DNA of 64,000 nucleotides from Straminergon stramineum (lineage: Eukaryota; Streptophyta; Bryopsida; Hypnales; Calliergonaceae). The notes under the pieces were generated by a model. It had not been told where the DNA came from, did no database searches, and worked only from the letters and a program-made list of their open reading frames with translations. The stretch covers positions 24,044,547-24,108,546 of the forward strand of contig OY987263.1 of the NCBI GenBank assembly GCA_963920665.1. The letters run 5' to 3'. Both the position numbers and the translations under genes were made by a program. Shown one piece after another: positions 1 to 10,092 of this stretch (positions are counted from its first letter, which is position 1; each line of letters begins with the position of its first letter).

Positions 1-318
1 AGATTTGGCACTTTTCTAGTTCTCCTACTTAGAGAATTTTTCTATGCAATTCCTTCTATGAGTACCTTCATCTTAAAGGTATATACATTATTCATATTAA
101 AATATTTTTTTTAAAATTAGTTTTCTAATTTTAAAGTACTCCCGAAAGAATCATGAGTACTATTGAAAACGCAACAAATAGGACAAGTGTTTCTTGCAAT
201 CACCCTAGAATTTCAGAAACTTTGACGTGAAAGATTGCTAGATATTTGCATTTAAAGTGAAACTTGCACAAGTAGATTATGAGACTTTGAATCTTCTTAA
301 CTTAAATTTTTTGTACTC

Positions 319-436
319 ATAGGCAATTTCATTAAAATGGTAGTATTATTCCGCCATTTTGATGGAATGTCATGCAATTCCTAACATATTATGCGCCATT
401 TTACTGTAATACCGCCATTTTAATGTAATTGCCTAT
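319..436. mobile_element. 118-bp MITE, copy 1
   Basis: The ends form a near-perfect terminal inverted repeat of about 20 bp, starting ATAGGCAATTTCATTAAAAT and ending in its complement with one mismatch. The flanks are ACTC on both sides (315-318 and 437-440), read as a 4-bp target duplication. A second copy of identical length lies in opposite orientation at 6385-6502 with a different 4-bp duplication. There is no coding capacity. The superfamily is uncertain; 4-bp duplications are known from Sola- and Ginger-type transposons, among others. Confidence 0.8.
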
Positions 437-631
437 ACTCCATATTTGATTTCCTCATTTTTCATGTTGAGAAAATGATTTGAGAGTCTCGGGAATTCTT
501 TTTGGAAAACTTGATTTTCATTCTTTAAAAAGTTGTGAAGTAGAAGTAGGGACATTTGAGAATAAAAGTCTAGATCGTGAATAACTCTAAGATGGAAATG
601 AAACACACTAATCTCAATTCTAAGATTGTAT

Positions 632-914
632 GGTCAATTTCATTAAAATCAAAGTATTCCGTCTGCCATTTTTTAGACTGTGCACTCTAAACTATAAAAG
701 GGATATCTAAGATTGGTAAAGATTTAGTAAATCTAAGATACTTATAGATTTTTGAAATCGAAAACTGGTATACATTTCAAACCATGCAGTTTAAACCATC
801 TATGATGTGTCTAGTTTCCTAACATCTAGGATAGGTCTAGATTTAAGTCTGTGTGCTCTAAGCCTTAAAAGTGCCAAAGTAGTGAAATGGCTAGCCATTT
901 TAATGAAATTGACC
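632..914. mobile_element. Longer TIR element with related ends
   Basis: The outer repeats GGTCAATTTCATTAAAAT and ATTTTAATGAAATTGACC are perfect complements over 18 bp and resemble the ends of the 118-bp MITE at 319-436 (GGTC in place of GGC). The interior of about 250 bp is AT-rich, non-coding and not shared with the short copies. I see no clean target duplication. It is probably an older or longer member of the same transposon group. Confidence 0.55.
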
Positions 915-1412
915 ATCTTTGGATTGGAATTTTTTCAATTCCATAACTAATTCTTAACAATTTAATATATTGAATCATACTCTATTTCATTCTACTTACT
1001 ATTTTTTCCAAGTATGGATATGAAATATTTTTTGTTGAATTTTATTATATGTATTCCAAACTTATTTTTTCAACATATTATGGAGAGAAACAAGTTGTAG
1101 GATCTACACATTTTTGTGTAAAAAGTTTGAAAGGTGAAACCTAATTGGCATTTGGGAAGTGTTAAAAATACTTCTTTTTGAAATCCAAGCATTGTGATCT
1201 TGCAATTGATAAGGATTCTTATTCTAAGTTAATTAAGGGATCCTATGGTTGGATTTTTTATGAATAAATGTAGATGAAGTTTTTAGCCATGCTTTGGATT
1301 TGCCATGTACTTTGAAGCAATTTTGGGCTCAAAACCACCAAATTTCTTTAGGGGTTTGATGAACAAAAACTAGTCTAGGATGCATGAGATAATTTCTTGA
1401 TACACAATATAA

Positions 1413-1551
1413 TGGTATGTTTGACTTGGTGTTAAAGAATGTTGTTACTGAGAGTCTTAGGAACTAACTTAAACCTACTTTTGGACTAGATTCATGTTGC
1501 AAACAACACCCCTAACAGGCTAACAGTCTAACACCAAGTGCGAACATACCA
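1413..1551. mobile_element. Tourist-like MITE (PIF/Harbinger type)
   Basis: The 139-bp element has inverted ends TGGTATGTTTGACTTGGTGT and the complement of TGGTATGTTCGCACTTGGTG, which differ by one substitution and one short indel. It is flanked by TAA on both sides (1410-1412 and 1552-1554), the usual PIF/Harbinger target duplication. It is too short to code for protein. Confidence 0.65.
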
Positions 1552-1554
1552 TAA

Positions 1555-2193
1555 CTTGTTAACTTTGGTTGATGAAAAAAGTTTTTCCAAGACATATAGT
1601 TTATGGCACATGTAAGTGTTGTTCAAGCCCCCTGAGTCACCAAGGTCTGATAGGAGAAAATAAATAGGACATGTGAGAAGGTGAAAATTTACGCTGGTAG
1701 GGGAGTACATTATGTTGTCGAGGCTTGTTTAAGTTACAAAAAGGCTAATATAAAAAAGAAACATAAATGAAAGACTGTATAGAACTACAAAACGATCTCA
1801 TTTACCACCAGTGTTTGATTTTACTAATATAGTACCCGGGCATATTATTTTGGAACTACAGTAACGACTTCATCGCCACCATACCCTAAAATGCCAGGGC
1901 CTCACAGCACGTTCTCCTCAGCTACATTTTGAGATAATGCTAAGGCGAATGTGACTGCAAGCAATGGCAAACTCTGAATGCGAAGAACATCAATAGCAGA
2001 ATCGAATGAGCGCAAGCAACAATATTTCAAGGCTGTCCACTGCTTGCTTCCTGGTACCCACCACCGAAAGTTAAGGTGCAATCCCGCGCGCAGCAGCGAA
2101 AATGGATAAAGTAGAGCTAGGGTCGCCTTCAATGTTTTCAATGAACCCCACCAGGTGTGGTCATCTTCTTCCTTCTTCTAGGAGAACACACGT
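1555..2193. other. Spacer, nothing recognised
   Basis: AT-rich sequence upstream of the damaged gene copy A 3' end. The short open frames here have atypical composition and no recognisable motif. GC content rises from about 1880 onward, which may be the 3' flank of copy A. Confidence 0.4.
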
Positions 2194-2760
2194 TTACAGC
2201 TTCTTGTTAGTCTTGTAAGCATGCTCAGTCATGCAGGCTGCGATCGACACCATATATGAGAAGCCGTAGCCGGCAGTCGTCAACGCCGTCTCCATGGGCA
2301 CGTCCAGAGTCAGGATCTGCTGGAGATGGCTGTCCACTAGACTTCCTTCTTTTCGAAGTCCTCGAAAGGCTTCCACCAGCGCTCGGCAAGTGGCGTCAGC
2401 GTACCCCCAGAAGTTGTTATTGAGGATGTTGTAATCCAGGCAGTGCTTCGTCAGAATCCTAAGAACTTGGTCGATTGGAACGCTCACAGTAAGGAAAAAT
2501 CATGATTGACACTCACATTGACCGGTCCATGGAATACCTTGAGCCCGACCTTGACTAATGTTCTTCTCCCTTACGAAAAGGATCTCCTCCACATGGATGC
2601 CCGTGTTCTCCCCGTTCTCGTCCCGCCCTGTTTCTCCGCCCGGATCTTCAGCCCCGCCCTTCAAGTCGTCGTGTTTCGGCTCCACCACCAGAAAATGGTG
2701 ACTGAGGGTACCCATGCCAGCCCCTGCATTGGGCCTTGCTGCAGCGGCGTTTGGTAGGAC
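2194..2760 (-). pseudogene. Damaged copy A of an unrecognised His/Cys-motif gene
   Basis: Two open segments on the minus strand (2715-2500 and 2487-2194) align closely with copy B at 5211-5890. The first carries LSHHFLVVEPKHDDLKG and GRDENGENTGIHVEEI. The second carries KHCLDYNILNNNFWGYADAT. Relative to B there is a 5-nt insertion before the first segment, a locally shifted stretch (GGAEDPGGETGRD against GLKIRAEKTWRD), and an insertion with a TGA between segments. The second segment has no ATG, only GTG. A residue that is Cys in B (DNCW) is Phe here (NNFW). An N-terminal His followed by a C-terminal Asn-Cys is reminiscent of permuted papain-like families (LRAT/PPPDE/NlpC type); that is inference, not identification. 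Most likely a pseudogene. Confidence 0.6.
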
Positions 2761-4560
2761 TACACTGATCGATCGATTGTACTTGCACGTACTCGATCAC
2801 AGGCTCACTCTAACAATTAATGAATTGATACTGCTCTAGGCGGCCCCTTGTAAGTATATACTAGCTACTGCGCATAGCGAGATCGATCAGTAGGGGCAGC
2901 TTGAAATTCTGTAGACCAGTTCATTCGTCAGTACCGATTTACTTATTGGAGCTAGTCCACGATCGATTCCAATCGTGAAATCCTCGGAATTCACATACGG
3001 CAGTGGCCGTTGACTAGCTGGCCCACCAGATGGAAGCTTCCGTCCTGGCCCTAGTGGACCTCCGCGGCAGATTTGTTCTAGCTTCAATCGATCTATTGAT
3101 CGTTCCACTCACTCAGTCATCGTTCATCGCGGCAACGCGGAGACGCTGACAGCGTCTGCAACTGGCACTCGGCGGGGAATCCACAATATATCCATTTTGT
3201 CTCTGACGAATGACGATGGATGGATGGCCGGTGCAAGTAGGATTCCAGCATTCCAGACGTTCGGTTGTCCGTGTCGTTTTAAATTCCGCTTTCTCCGAGG
3301 ATGGCTTCAAAGCAGAAAGTCGAGAGGGTACCAATGCTGGCGAATTCCGTCTGGCAGACTACAATGGTGAGGTAGGTATTTTGGTAGCAATGAAACAATT
3401 TTTGGAGATTTACCAAGAAGTAGCCCTTGTGAATTTATCCTAAGAAATAAGGTGACAGCACCTACTTCAAATAAATACTCCAAGTGATTGCCAGGGTAGT
3501 TTTTGACGATGAAAATATTCAATTTGGGAACCTAAACGAACTGACTTGTACTGAACGCCAATTCTAGAAAAGAATTGGGGTAATTCTCTTCTCTCTCTTC
3601 TCTCTTTAGGAATAAGATATAATATATTATACACAACAATAACATCAACATGCACCTATTTATTTTATGTCATCCACCCCCAAAAGACTTGAAAGCTGAT
3701 AACCGCCTTATCAGTTATCATTCAACATACGGCTATGTATCTACATTCTCAGCAAAGAAGGTTGACAAACCTGCCCATTTCCAAGCGCCTAGATTCTCTA
3801 TCCAAGATGTATGAAGTCCCTACCCATAGTCACATAGAAATACAAGCATCATGGAACTCGGTAAAAGCAATTCCAATTCTGGAAAATTAATTTGAATATT
3901 GGTTTCCCATTAAGTGCTGCGTGATTCGATTGTGTCATTTGAAAATCTATATTCAAAAATAGTGCCGCTTGGTTTTAGGGCACCGTCAAATTCAATTTCG
4001 TTAAATTGACGATAATTACACTGCCAAAAAATGTTGATGTATATCTTCACAAAGGTCTATTTTTTGGTCACAAACAGATTTTGGGTTCAGACCGGAGTGA
4101 ACCGCTCAGGTGTTTTTTTTTCCATTTTGAAAAAGTAGCCCGTTGTTTCCTAAATACTCAGATGATACTTGGGTGATACTTGGTGATATTTATATCAAAA
4201 CTAGGTGATAGCTAGCCGTTGTTGATGGGTAACTTCGTTCATCCACCTCGAACTATTCATCTGTTGGTTACAGGACTTTCTCTGTATATATTCCTAGCCT
4301 GTCCTTGTTCTTATTTTAGTCATGACTTTCAAGTGTATGATCGAGCGTGTATCTCCTGCGTGTTCTTATCTGAGCATTGAAGCTTCTGCTGTATCGGTCA
4401 TCGTTCTGTAAGCATTCTGGTCAAGGGGTCTCAAAATACAGCACTAATCTGGCTGTTTTGACCCAGAGAAATGAAAATTTCCTTCACGTAAAATAGCCCA
4501 CATGTTTTAACTGAAGCCAATTGGGAAAAAGTCGTGCAATTAAGAAACACCGGAACTGCG
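2761..4560. other. Spacer between the two divergent paralog copies
   Basis: Moderate-GC sequence up to about 3450, then AT-rich. The stretch 2775-2795 (GATCGATCGATT type) resembles the region just upstream of copy B near 5180-5195, suggesting both copies keep part of a common 5' flank. No exon is convincing. A polypyrimidine stretch at 3583-3606 reads as GA-rich on the minus strand. Confidence 0.35.
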
Positions 4561-4815
4561 TTATTTAAAGTCTAATGGAATATCGCCAGCCGGGATCGCC
4601 AGTTTAACGAAATTGACGTTCGTCCCAGCTTGCACTTGCGGTGTTGGAAGGACCCCGTCAAGGCTGGAAATAAGTAAGATTCCAGATGGAGTCTTCGTGT
4701 AGTCAACGCCGTCTGCTACGTATTTTATAATTTCGATTCCGAATCGGCAGCTAAGGTGGAGCCCGTTTGTTAATGCCGATCTCATTATTTGTACCCAGGA
4801 TCTGGAAGCTGCAAC
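4561..4815 (-). other. Possible 3' exon or gene fragment, unrecognised
   Basis: An open frame of about 83 codons follows a good acceptor (tgttgcag) near 4810 and ends in TAA at 4561. GC content is close to 50 percent, well above the surroundings, and the predicted protein is of balanced composition, including GIEIIKYVADGVDYTKTPSG and GTNVNFVKLAIPAGDIPLDF. It has no ATG of its own near the start, so it would have to be a terminal exon or a fragment. I do not recognise the family, and no matching upstream exon was found before copy B begins on the other strand. Confidence 0.25.
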
Positions 4816-5210
4816 ACGCACTCAATCAGTTTTCGATCTTGTGAAGAGTTCGTATTCATATTCGTTTGTGGTTCGGTGTGCATCGTCCTAGTGTGATCAG
4901 TTCGTTCTAGCCGGCATTTCGATCACGTACAGGTTTTCGATCACATGCAGATCATCTCTGGTTCCCCTCGGATTGCCATTTCCAGGATATAGCTTGAAAT
5001 TCACGCTCCAGTGAGTTTAGCCAGTCTATTCAAGGCTGCGTCTGCTTCGACTGTGATAAGGGAATTCCGTGGAAACCATTCTCCCTGCTTAATTCTGCGA
5101 GTTAAATTTTTCCTCGTCCGCCGTTCCTTGAGCATGCAACATCATCTGATATTTCCGTAAGGGAAATCAGATCCCTGTGGATCGATCGATCAGGCTCTGC
5201 AAAATCGATC

Positions 5211-5890
5211 ATGTCGTCGTTATGGTTGAAAAGTAGCTACATGTCGCTGCCGGATTATTTCCATCCGGGATCAGAGCATGTGGAGAGCTCTCTGAAGGAA
5301 ATGGAGATGTGCACGGCGAGGGTGAGCAGTCTCTGCATCTTCGAAACGCCGCTGCAGCAAGGCCCACTGCAGGCGCTGGGTATCCTCAGTCACGATTTAC
5401 TGTGGTGGAGGTGAGCGTCATTGTGCATCCGACGGAAGGCGACTTGAAGGGGTTGAAGATCCGGGCCGAGAAAACATGGCGGGACGAGAACGGGAAGAAC
5501 ACGGGCATCCATGTGAAGGAGATCCGTTTCATAGAGGAGAAGAGCTTTACTAAAAGATATTCCATAGACAACCATAATGTGAGTGTTCCAATGGGCCAGC
5601 TGCTAGAGATTCTCACGAAGCACTGCGCGGATTACGACATCCTCAACGACAACTGCTGGTTGTACGCCGACAACACTCTCAGGGCCCTGGTGCTAATGTT
5701 TCGAGAGCTTCATCCTGAGTTTGGAGATGCCATGAACGATAGTCTGCAGCAGATTTCTTGTCCCATCATGCCGGGCAAAGTTTTCATTGCTGGTGTGGTG
5801 GCCACCGCGGCGACAGTATGTTTGTACAAAACGCTGTCGGCATATGCGGAATCGAAAGCCGAGGCAGAGAGCGAAAGGAATGAAGAATAA
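5211..5890 (+). pseudogene. Copy B of an unrecognised His/Cys-motif gene, frameshifted
   Basis: ATG at 5211 opens a frame (MSSLWLKSSYMSLPDYF...) that runs into GILSHDLLWWR and a stop at 5414. Alignment with copy A shows that B lacks one base at about 5400 (ctgtggtg against ctggtggtg). Past that point the other frame continues to 5890 with VVEVSVIVHPTEGDLKGLKI, WRDENGKNTGIHVKEIRFIE and KHCADYDILNDNCWLYADNT, followed by a possible hydrophobic segment (VFIAGVVATAATVCLY) and a charged Glu-rich tail. The downstream frame alone lacks an ATG near its start. His in SHDLL and Cys in DNCW are the candidate active-site pair if this is a permuted papain-like fold (inference). It could be a pseudogene, or a sequencing error may hide an intact gene of about 225 residues. 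Confidence 0.6.
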
Positions 5891-6384
5891 CTTTCCTCGT
5901 TCCCATAGATCGAGTGCTGCAGAATCGGGCGACATGCATCCTGAACAATCGTCCAGTCCAACATCCAGGACTGCATTGATTTAATCGGCATTGGAATTGT
6001 TTATATTTGAAATCGCGTACAATTTTTATCACATTATGGTGACAAGTAGGTTTGAAATGAGATGTTGTAGTAGGGCTTGCAGTTAAGAGTGGGTTTGCCT
6101 GTGGGCTACAGGACCTTTATAGAATGAATTGTAGAATTAGTTTCAATAATTATGGACCGACATATTTCTACTAACAGTAATTATATGTTGTGAATGATTA
6201 TATGTATTCAATGAACGAAGAAAGGACAAAGTATTATTCCACAAAAAAATGCATTTTATTTTGAGGTTTTTATGAATGGATTTTATTATGTATAGTATTG
6301 ATGTAAATATTTAATCTAAAAATGATCTGCAAAGTATGGTCAAAGAATTAAACCTGGAGAAACCATCACAATCCTCTAACAGAA
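5891..6384. other. 3' flank of copy B
   Basis: Moderate-GC up to about 5990, then AT-rich. This is probably the 3' untranslated or decayed 3' flank of copy B. No further gene or repeat is evident before the MITE at 6385. Confidence 0.35.
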
Positions 6385-6502
6385 ATAGGCAATTTCATTA
6401 AAATGGTGAAGTTATGGTAAAATGGCGCAGAATATGTTAGGAATTGCACGACATTCCATCAAAATGGTGGAATAATACTGCCATTTTAATGAAATTGCCT
6501 AT
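6385..6502. mobile_element. 118-bp MITE, copy 2 (inverted relative to copy 1)
   Basis: Ends ATAGGCAATTTCATTAAAAT and its perfect complement, flanked by AGAA on both sides (6381-6384 and 6503-6506). The reverse complement matches copy 1 at 319-436 over the full length with scattered differences. Two copies with different 4-bp flanking duplications argue for real transposition rather than one duplicated block. Confidence 0.85.
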
Positions 6503-8047
6503 AGAAGTAAATTATTAAACACTTTCACAATATTATTATTCACTTTGAGATCATTTCTTCAAATAAAGTTTGGCATTATCATTTCCAATTTACTACACAT
6601 ATTCAGAATGAAAGATATGATACTTTACTATCCATAATTCCATATGTAAATTTATTCTTTTGAAAAATTAAATTTGCCATCTGGATATGTTGTCTACAGA
6701 TTGGCAATGATCACAAAATGTTTGCAAGCATGGATAATTAGGGATTAAGGCTTAGAAATCAATACATTTCATAACATTGTAAAATAGTAAGTTATAACCA
6801 ATGTGGAAGAAGACTTCACAATGTATTTCATGGCATAAGTCATATATACAGTAAGGTAGGAGCTCCTAAAATTGACCAGGCTCAAAAAGTGTTATGTATC
6901 ACAAAGATACATTTTACTTTCTTAAATGTACCATCAATGTATCAATAATGTAAATTTTAAGAGGTGGACGTTTTTAATGACCATTGTGCTTCATCTTCAA
7001 ATATTTTTAACTAATTCCACACACAAGGAAACAGCTTAGGTTAGATGCCAATTCCATTTTTCTTTGTATGGAAATCTCCAAAAAAATCTTTTCAAGGAAC
7101 AAAAGAAAAAATCAAGGAGATTAGCTTCCCCCAAAATGAGATCAGCTATAAAAGGCACGCTTTCTAGACCTCCTTCCTTATCCGAAACAGAAAATACCCA
7201 AATTGTTTCATATCCCTTACCCAACGTTTATGAGCAGTCAGGCATGTCAATTTTAGAATCTTTTAGAGAATAATGAGATATTTAATGCAGAGTAATTCAG
7301 AATTCAGTAAGAGCAAATTTACTCATATTTCGATACAATGGTTTATTGACTGAGGAACTCTAACTACATCACATCGACATTGAGCTCAACTTGCAAAACA
7401 AGGTGACTACGATTCCAGTTTTCATGCCAATCTCAACATGGAATTTTCAAGCCCCTAAGCATCCACGCTAAAAAAAACAATATTAAGTCCACTCTACAAG
7501 TTATAGCTGATTGCAAAAAGTTCCACAACATATTTCTGTTGGTTTAAATATCAATATTCTCTCTACAGTTACAGTTCTCTTCCTTCAAACTTCCTGAATG
7601 ATTTGTTTCAATTCCAGCAGAGACTGAAGCGGCCATTTGGTTACTGAGGGGCTACAAAAGTTATTCGCAAATAAAGGTAGACTAAAAACAGCAATGACCA
7701 ATTAATTTGAAAAAGGAAACGACATTCAAGTACCGGTACAAAGCGAATGTTCGATGTACATCGAGTGGTTTCACTCTTGAGTGAACCAAAGTAAACCTAG
7801 AAGGGGTAAGGCAAATTGCAGGCAAAACTCCTGCGCAGTCTGCACCTTCGACAGGAATCCAACAAAAAAATTGCATCGACAACTTATGATTTGAATCCTC
7901 CATTCTAAATCCCTGACTAGCCTATGGTCCAACTGGCCTCGCTAGCTTTCGCCCGAGTCGCTTATGCCTGAAAAACACCAGTCTGAAGCTGTACAACACT
8001 AAAAATGGAGGCACTGATCTTGGTTCTGATGGTGTCGATGCTGAAAT
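6503..8047. other. Spacer and 3' flank of the RING gene
   Basis: AT-rich, no supported coding region. The part from roughly 7300 to 8047 has rising GC and probably contains the 3' untranslated region of the minus-strand RING gene. The open frames on both strands at 7036-7273 are short, overlap each other and have no motif. Confidence 0.4.
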
Positions 8048-10068
8048 CTAAATGTATATGCGATGTATGTTTTTCATGGTTAATTTCTTCCGACAAGTCG
8101 GACATTTCTTCTGGGACTTGATCGCCCCTTGGATGCAGCTTTGGCAGAAGAGATGACCACAAATGGTGGACGTCTCTTCCTGCATGGTGTCCATACATAT
8201 CGCGCACTTCAATCTATTATCTTCCTCTTTCTCATGTACTGGCGAGGCTGGGGGCAACTCCTTCAGTACAGATGGTTCCACGGAAACACTCTTCCGTTTC
8301 CGACTCTGCAAAAAAAACCAGATGTCTGAGTTCACACAAAAGGTATAAGAAAACCGTTAGGGACCTGATCCAATCTCCGCTCGACTGACACCTGTTACCA
8401 CCTCACCTGTTCATACACTTGGTTGAACTTGGTAGTTGGCAGAGTAAGCATGACTTGTCTATGGCCAGTCTATGGCATAATCTTTAAATGGAAATGTGAA
8501 CAGTCACTTATACTGATCTACAATCTCCGACATTGAAATTGCATAAGAAAATCATCCCTAGTGATATGTAGTTGATCTCAACAGATTTGGCTCTTGTACC
8601 CCAAATCTATACTGATGCACAGCTCTGTGCTGATCTCCCAACGTGATGCACACGCCCAAATATTATGTAAGGAGTTGCAGAAAATATCTTTTACATTACG
8701 AGTCGAAATAATGGTAACAGAAAGCTAATTGACATGCAAAAGGTATTTTATATTTGAACCTCAATGGTGGAATCGGCTATTATAGACTTGATAACACTTG
8801 TCCCGATGCAACACAGCAGACTCGATGAAGTGGACAATAAGACAATTGATCCCCCAAAGTGGATGTTACACCAAGTAAATATGAAAATAGTAGTCCTCGA
8901 AAAAGAAGTCAAAGAGAGAAGAACAATACCTTCGGAGTGTCAGTCAGAAGGACACAATCCTCATTCGCTGGAGCTTGTCGGGATGGAGTGGTGAGGTCTA
9001 TCGTAGGTCTGATCTGCCGCCCCCGGCGAACTAGTAAGGGTTGCTGCTGCGTTGCACTAGACTGGGAGACACTCCGAACGCTATAATGCGATGTCCCTGA
9101 ACACCAAACATTCAAGTAATGAACACCTACTTCATCGTCGCCAAAATTGTTAGAAATGGCATTGTAACATATCCTACACACTTCCCCAATTATCCACAAC
9201 AGCACACTTGTCACACATTGAAATCATGTCATAGTGAAAAAGCTATATCCAGGTGGATAGATAGGATTGTAATACCAACAATGAAATAATGAGGAAACGC
9301 CAAGAGGAAAATAATAGAATACTGACCTCCAAGACCAAGACGTAATTCCAAAGGATCTTCTTCTACTACCGGCACAGCCCTTGATCGTGTTGAACGACGC
9401 GATTCCGCATTCGCAATTGACTTAGCCGCCTGCAGTAATGAGAGCCAATGTAAATAAATACTCTGCCACATTCTTAAATCTGTGATGGCCGTACGGTACA
9501 GGGGAATCACAGCAGCCCTTGGAAACAACTTGGCTTTCAATTGCCCAAACACAATATAACAGACATGGATTATGGGAAAGCGAAGAGGAAACCCTGAGCA
9601 TAAACCAAATGAGCACTCCGTTTCAATGAAATTCTACCCCCCAAAACGGCAAGAACGTGACCGGCACCAGGAACACAACAGAACGACACATTAGAAGACC
9701 ACAATTGATCAACGGAGCACACACGGCTGATCCCAACGCAAACACGCCTTTCAATGTAAGTTTTCACGATGTGGATGCGGAAGCGTCGCAGCACAATCGA
9801 AGAAGCAAAAATGAAGACGCACCTGAGAAAACGCGGTCGGGGAGGATACCACCACATCGTCGTCCTCGTCTTCCACCACGATCGGCGTGGACGTCATGCC
9901 TCGAATCATGCCGCCCACGAGATGTTGCTGTTGGGGATGTTGCTCCTGGAGCGCCGAAACCACGGCTGCTGTTGGGAGCCGCGATGATGCATCCGATTCC
10001 GCAACACGCCGTCGGCTCCGCGCCCGGCTGTGCGTATGCCCCGGCTTGGTTTCTCCGCTCACAATCAT
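8048..10068 (-). CDS. RNF4-like RING-finger E3 ubiquitin ligase (putative SUMO-targeted)
   Basis: Four exons on the minus strand: 10068-9823, 9429-9327, 9096-8930 and 8305-8048. All have GT-AG junctions and consistent phases, giving 257 residues. Exon 1 holds a basic N-terminus and IVVEDEDDDVVVSSP, an acidic hydrophobic run like the SUMO-interacting segments of plant RNF4-like proteins. Exon 2 adds PVVEEDPLELRLGLG, also typical of these proteins. Exon 3 has IRPTIDLTTPSR, another possible SUMO contact. Exon 4 encodes a C-terminal C3HC4 RING (CAICMD ... CGHLFCQSCI ... CPTCRKKL) with all eight zinc ligands present. The family is nuclear and ubiquitinates SUMO-modified proteins; that role here is inferred. 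The start is the first in-frame ATG after a telo-box; the frame stays open upstream but without ATG. It lies in the same orientation as KU80, about 1.25 kb downstream of KU80's stop. Confidence 0.9.
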
Positions 10069-10082
10069 GGCGATGGCGCCCC

Positions 10083-10092
10083 AAACCCTAAA
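10083..10092 (-). promoter_or_regulatory. Telo-box in the leader of the RING gene
   Basis: AAACCCTAAA lies 15 nt upstream of the start codon at 10068, read on the plus strand. Telo-boxes are common in promoters and leaders of plant housekeeping genes. Two CT-rich runs (10093-10118 and 10159-10197) follow, giving a GA-rich leader on the transcribed strand. Function is inferred. Confidence 0.5.

Noticed and set aside
3993..4615. Inverted 13-base match CAATTTCGTTAAA about 620 bp apart
   Set aside because: One copy lies inside a coding-like segment, there is no target duplication and the match does not extend, so a TIR element is not supported.
5411..5420. GAG|GTGAGC donor-like site in copy B as an explanation for the frame change
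   Set aside because: The sequence after it aligns in frame with coding sequence of copy A and no acceptor restores the frame within a plausible intron length. A 1-base deletion explains it better.
9764..10084. Alternative minus-strand frame over RING gene exon 1
   Set aside because: Arg/His-rich shadow frame without ATG continuity to the other exons. The frame containing the acidic VVEDEDDDVVV run splices in phase to exon 2.
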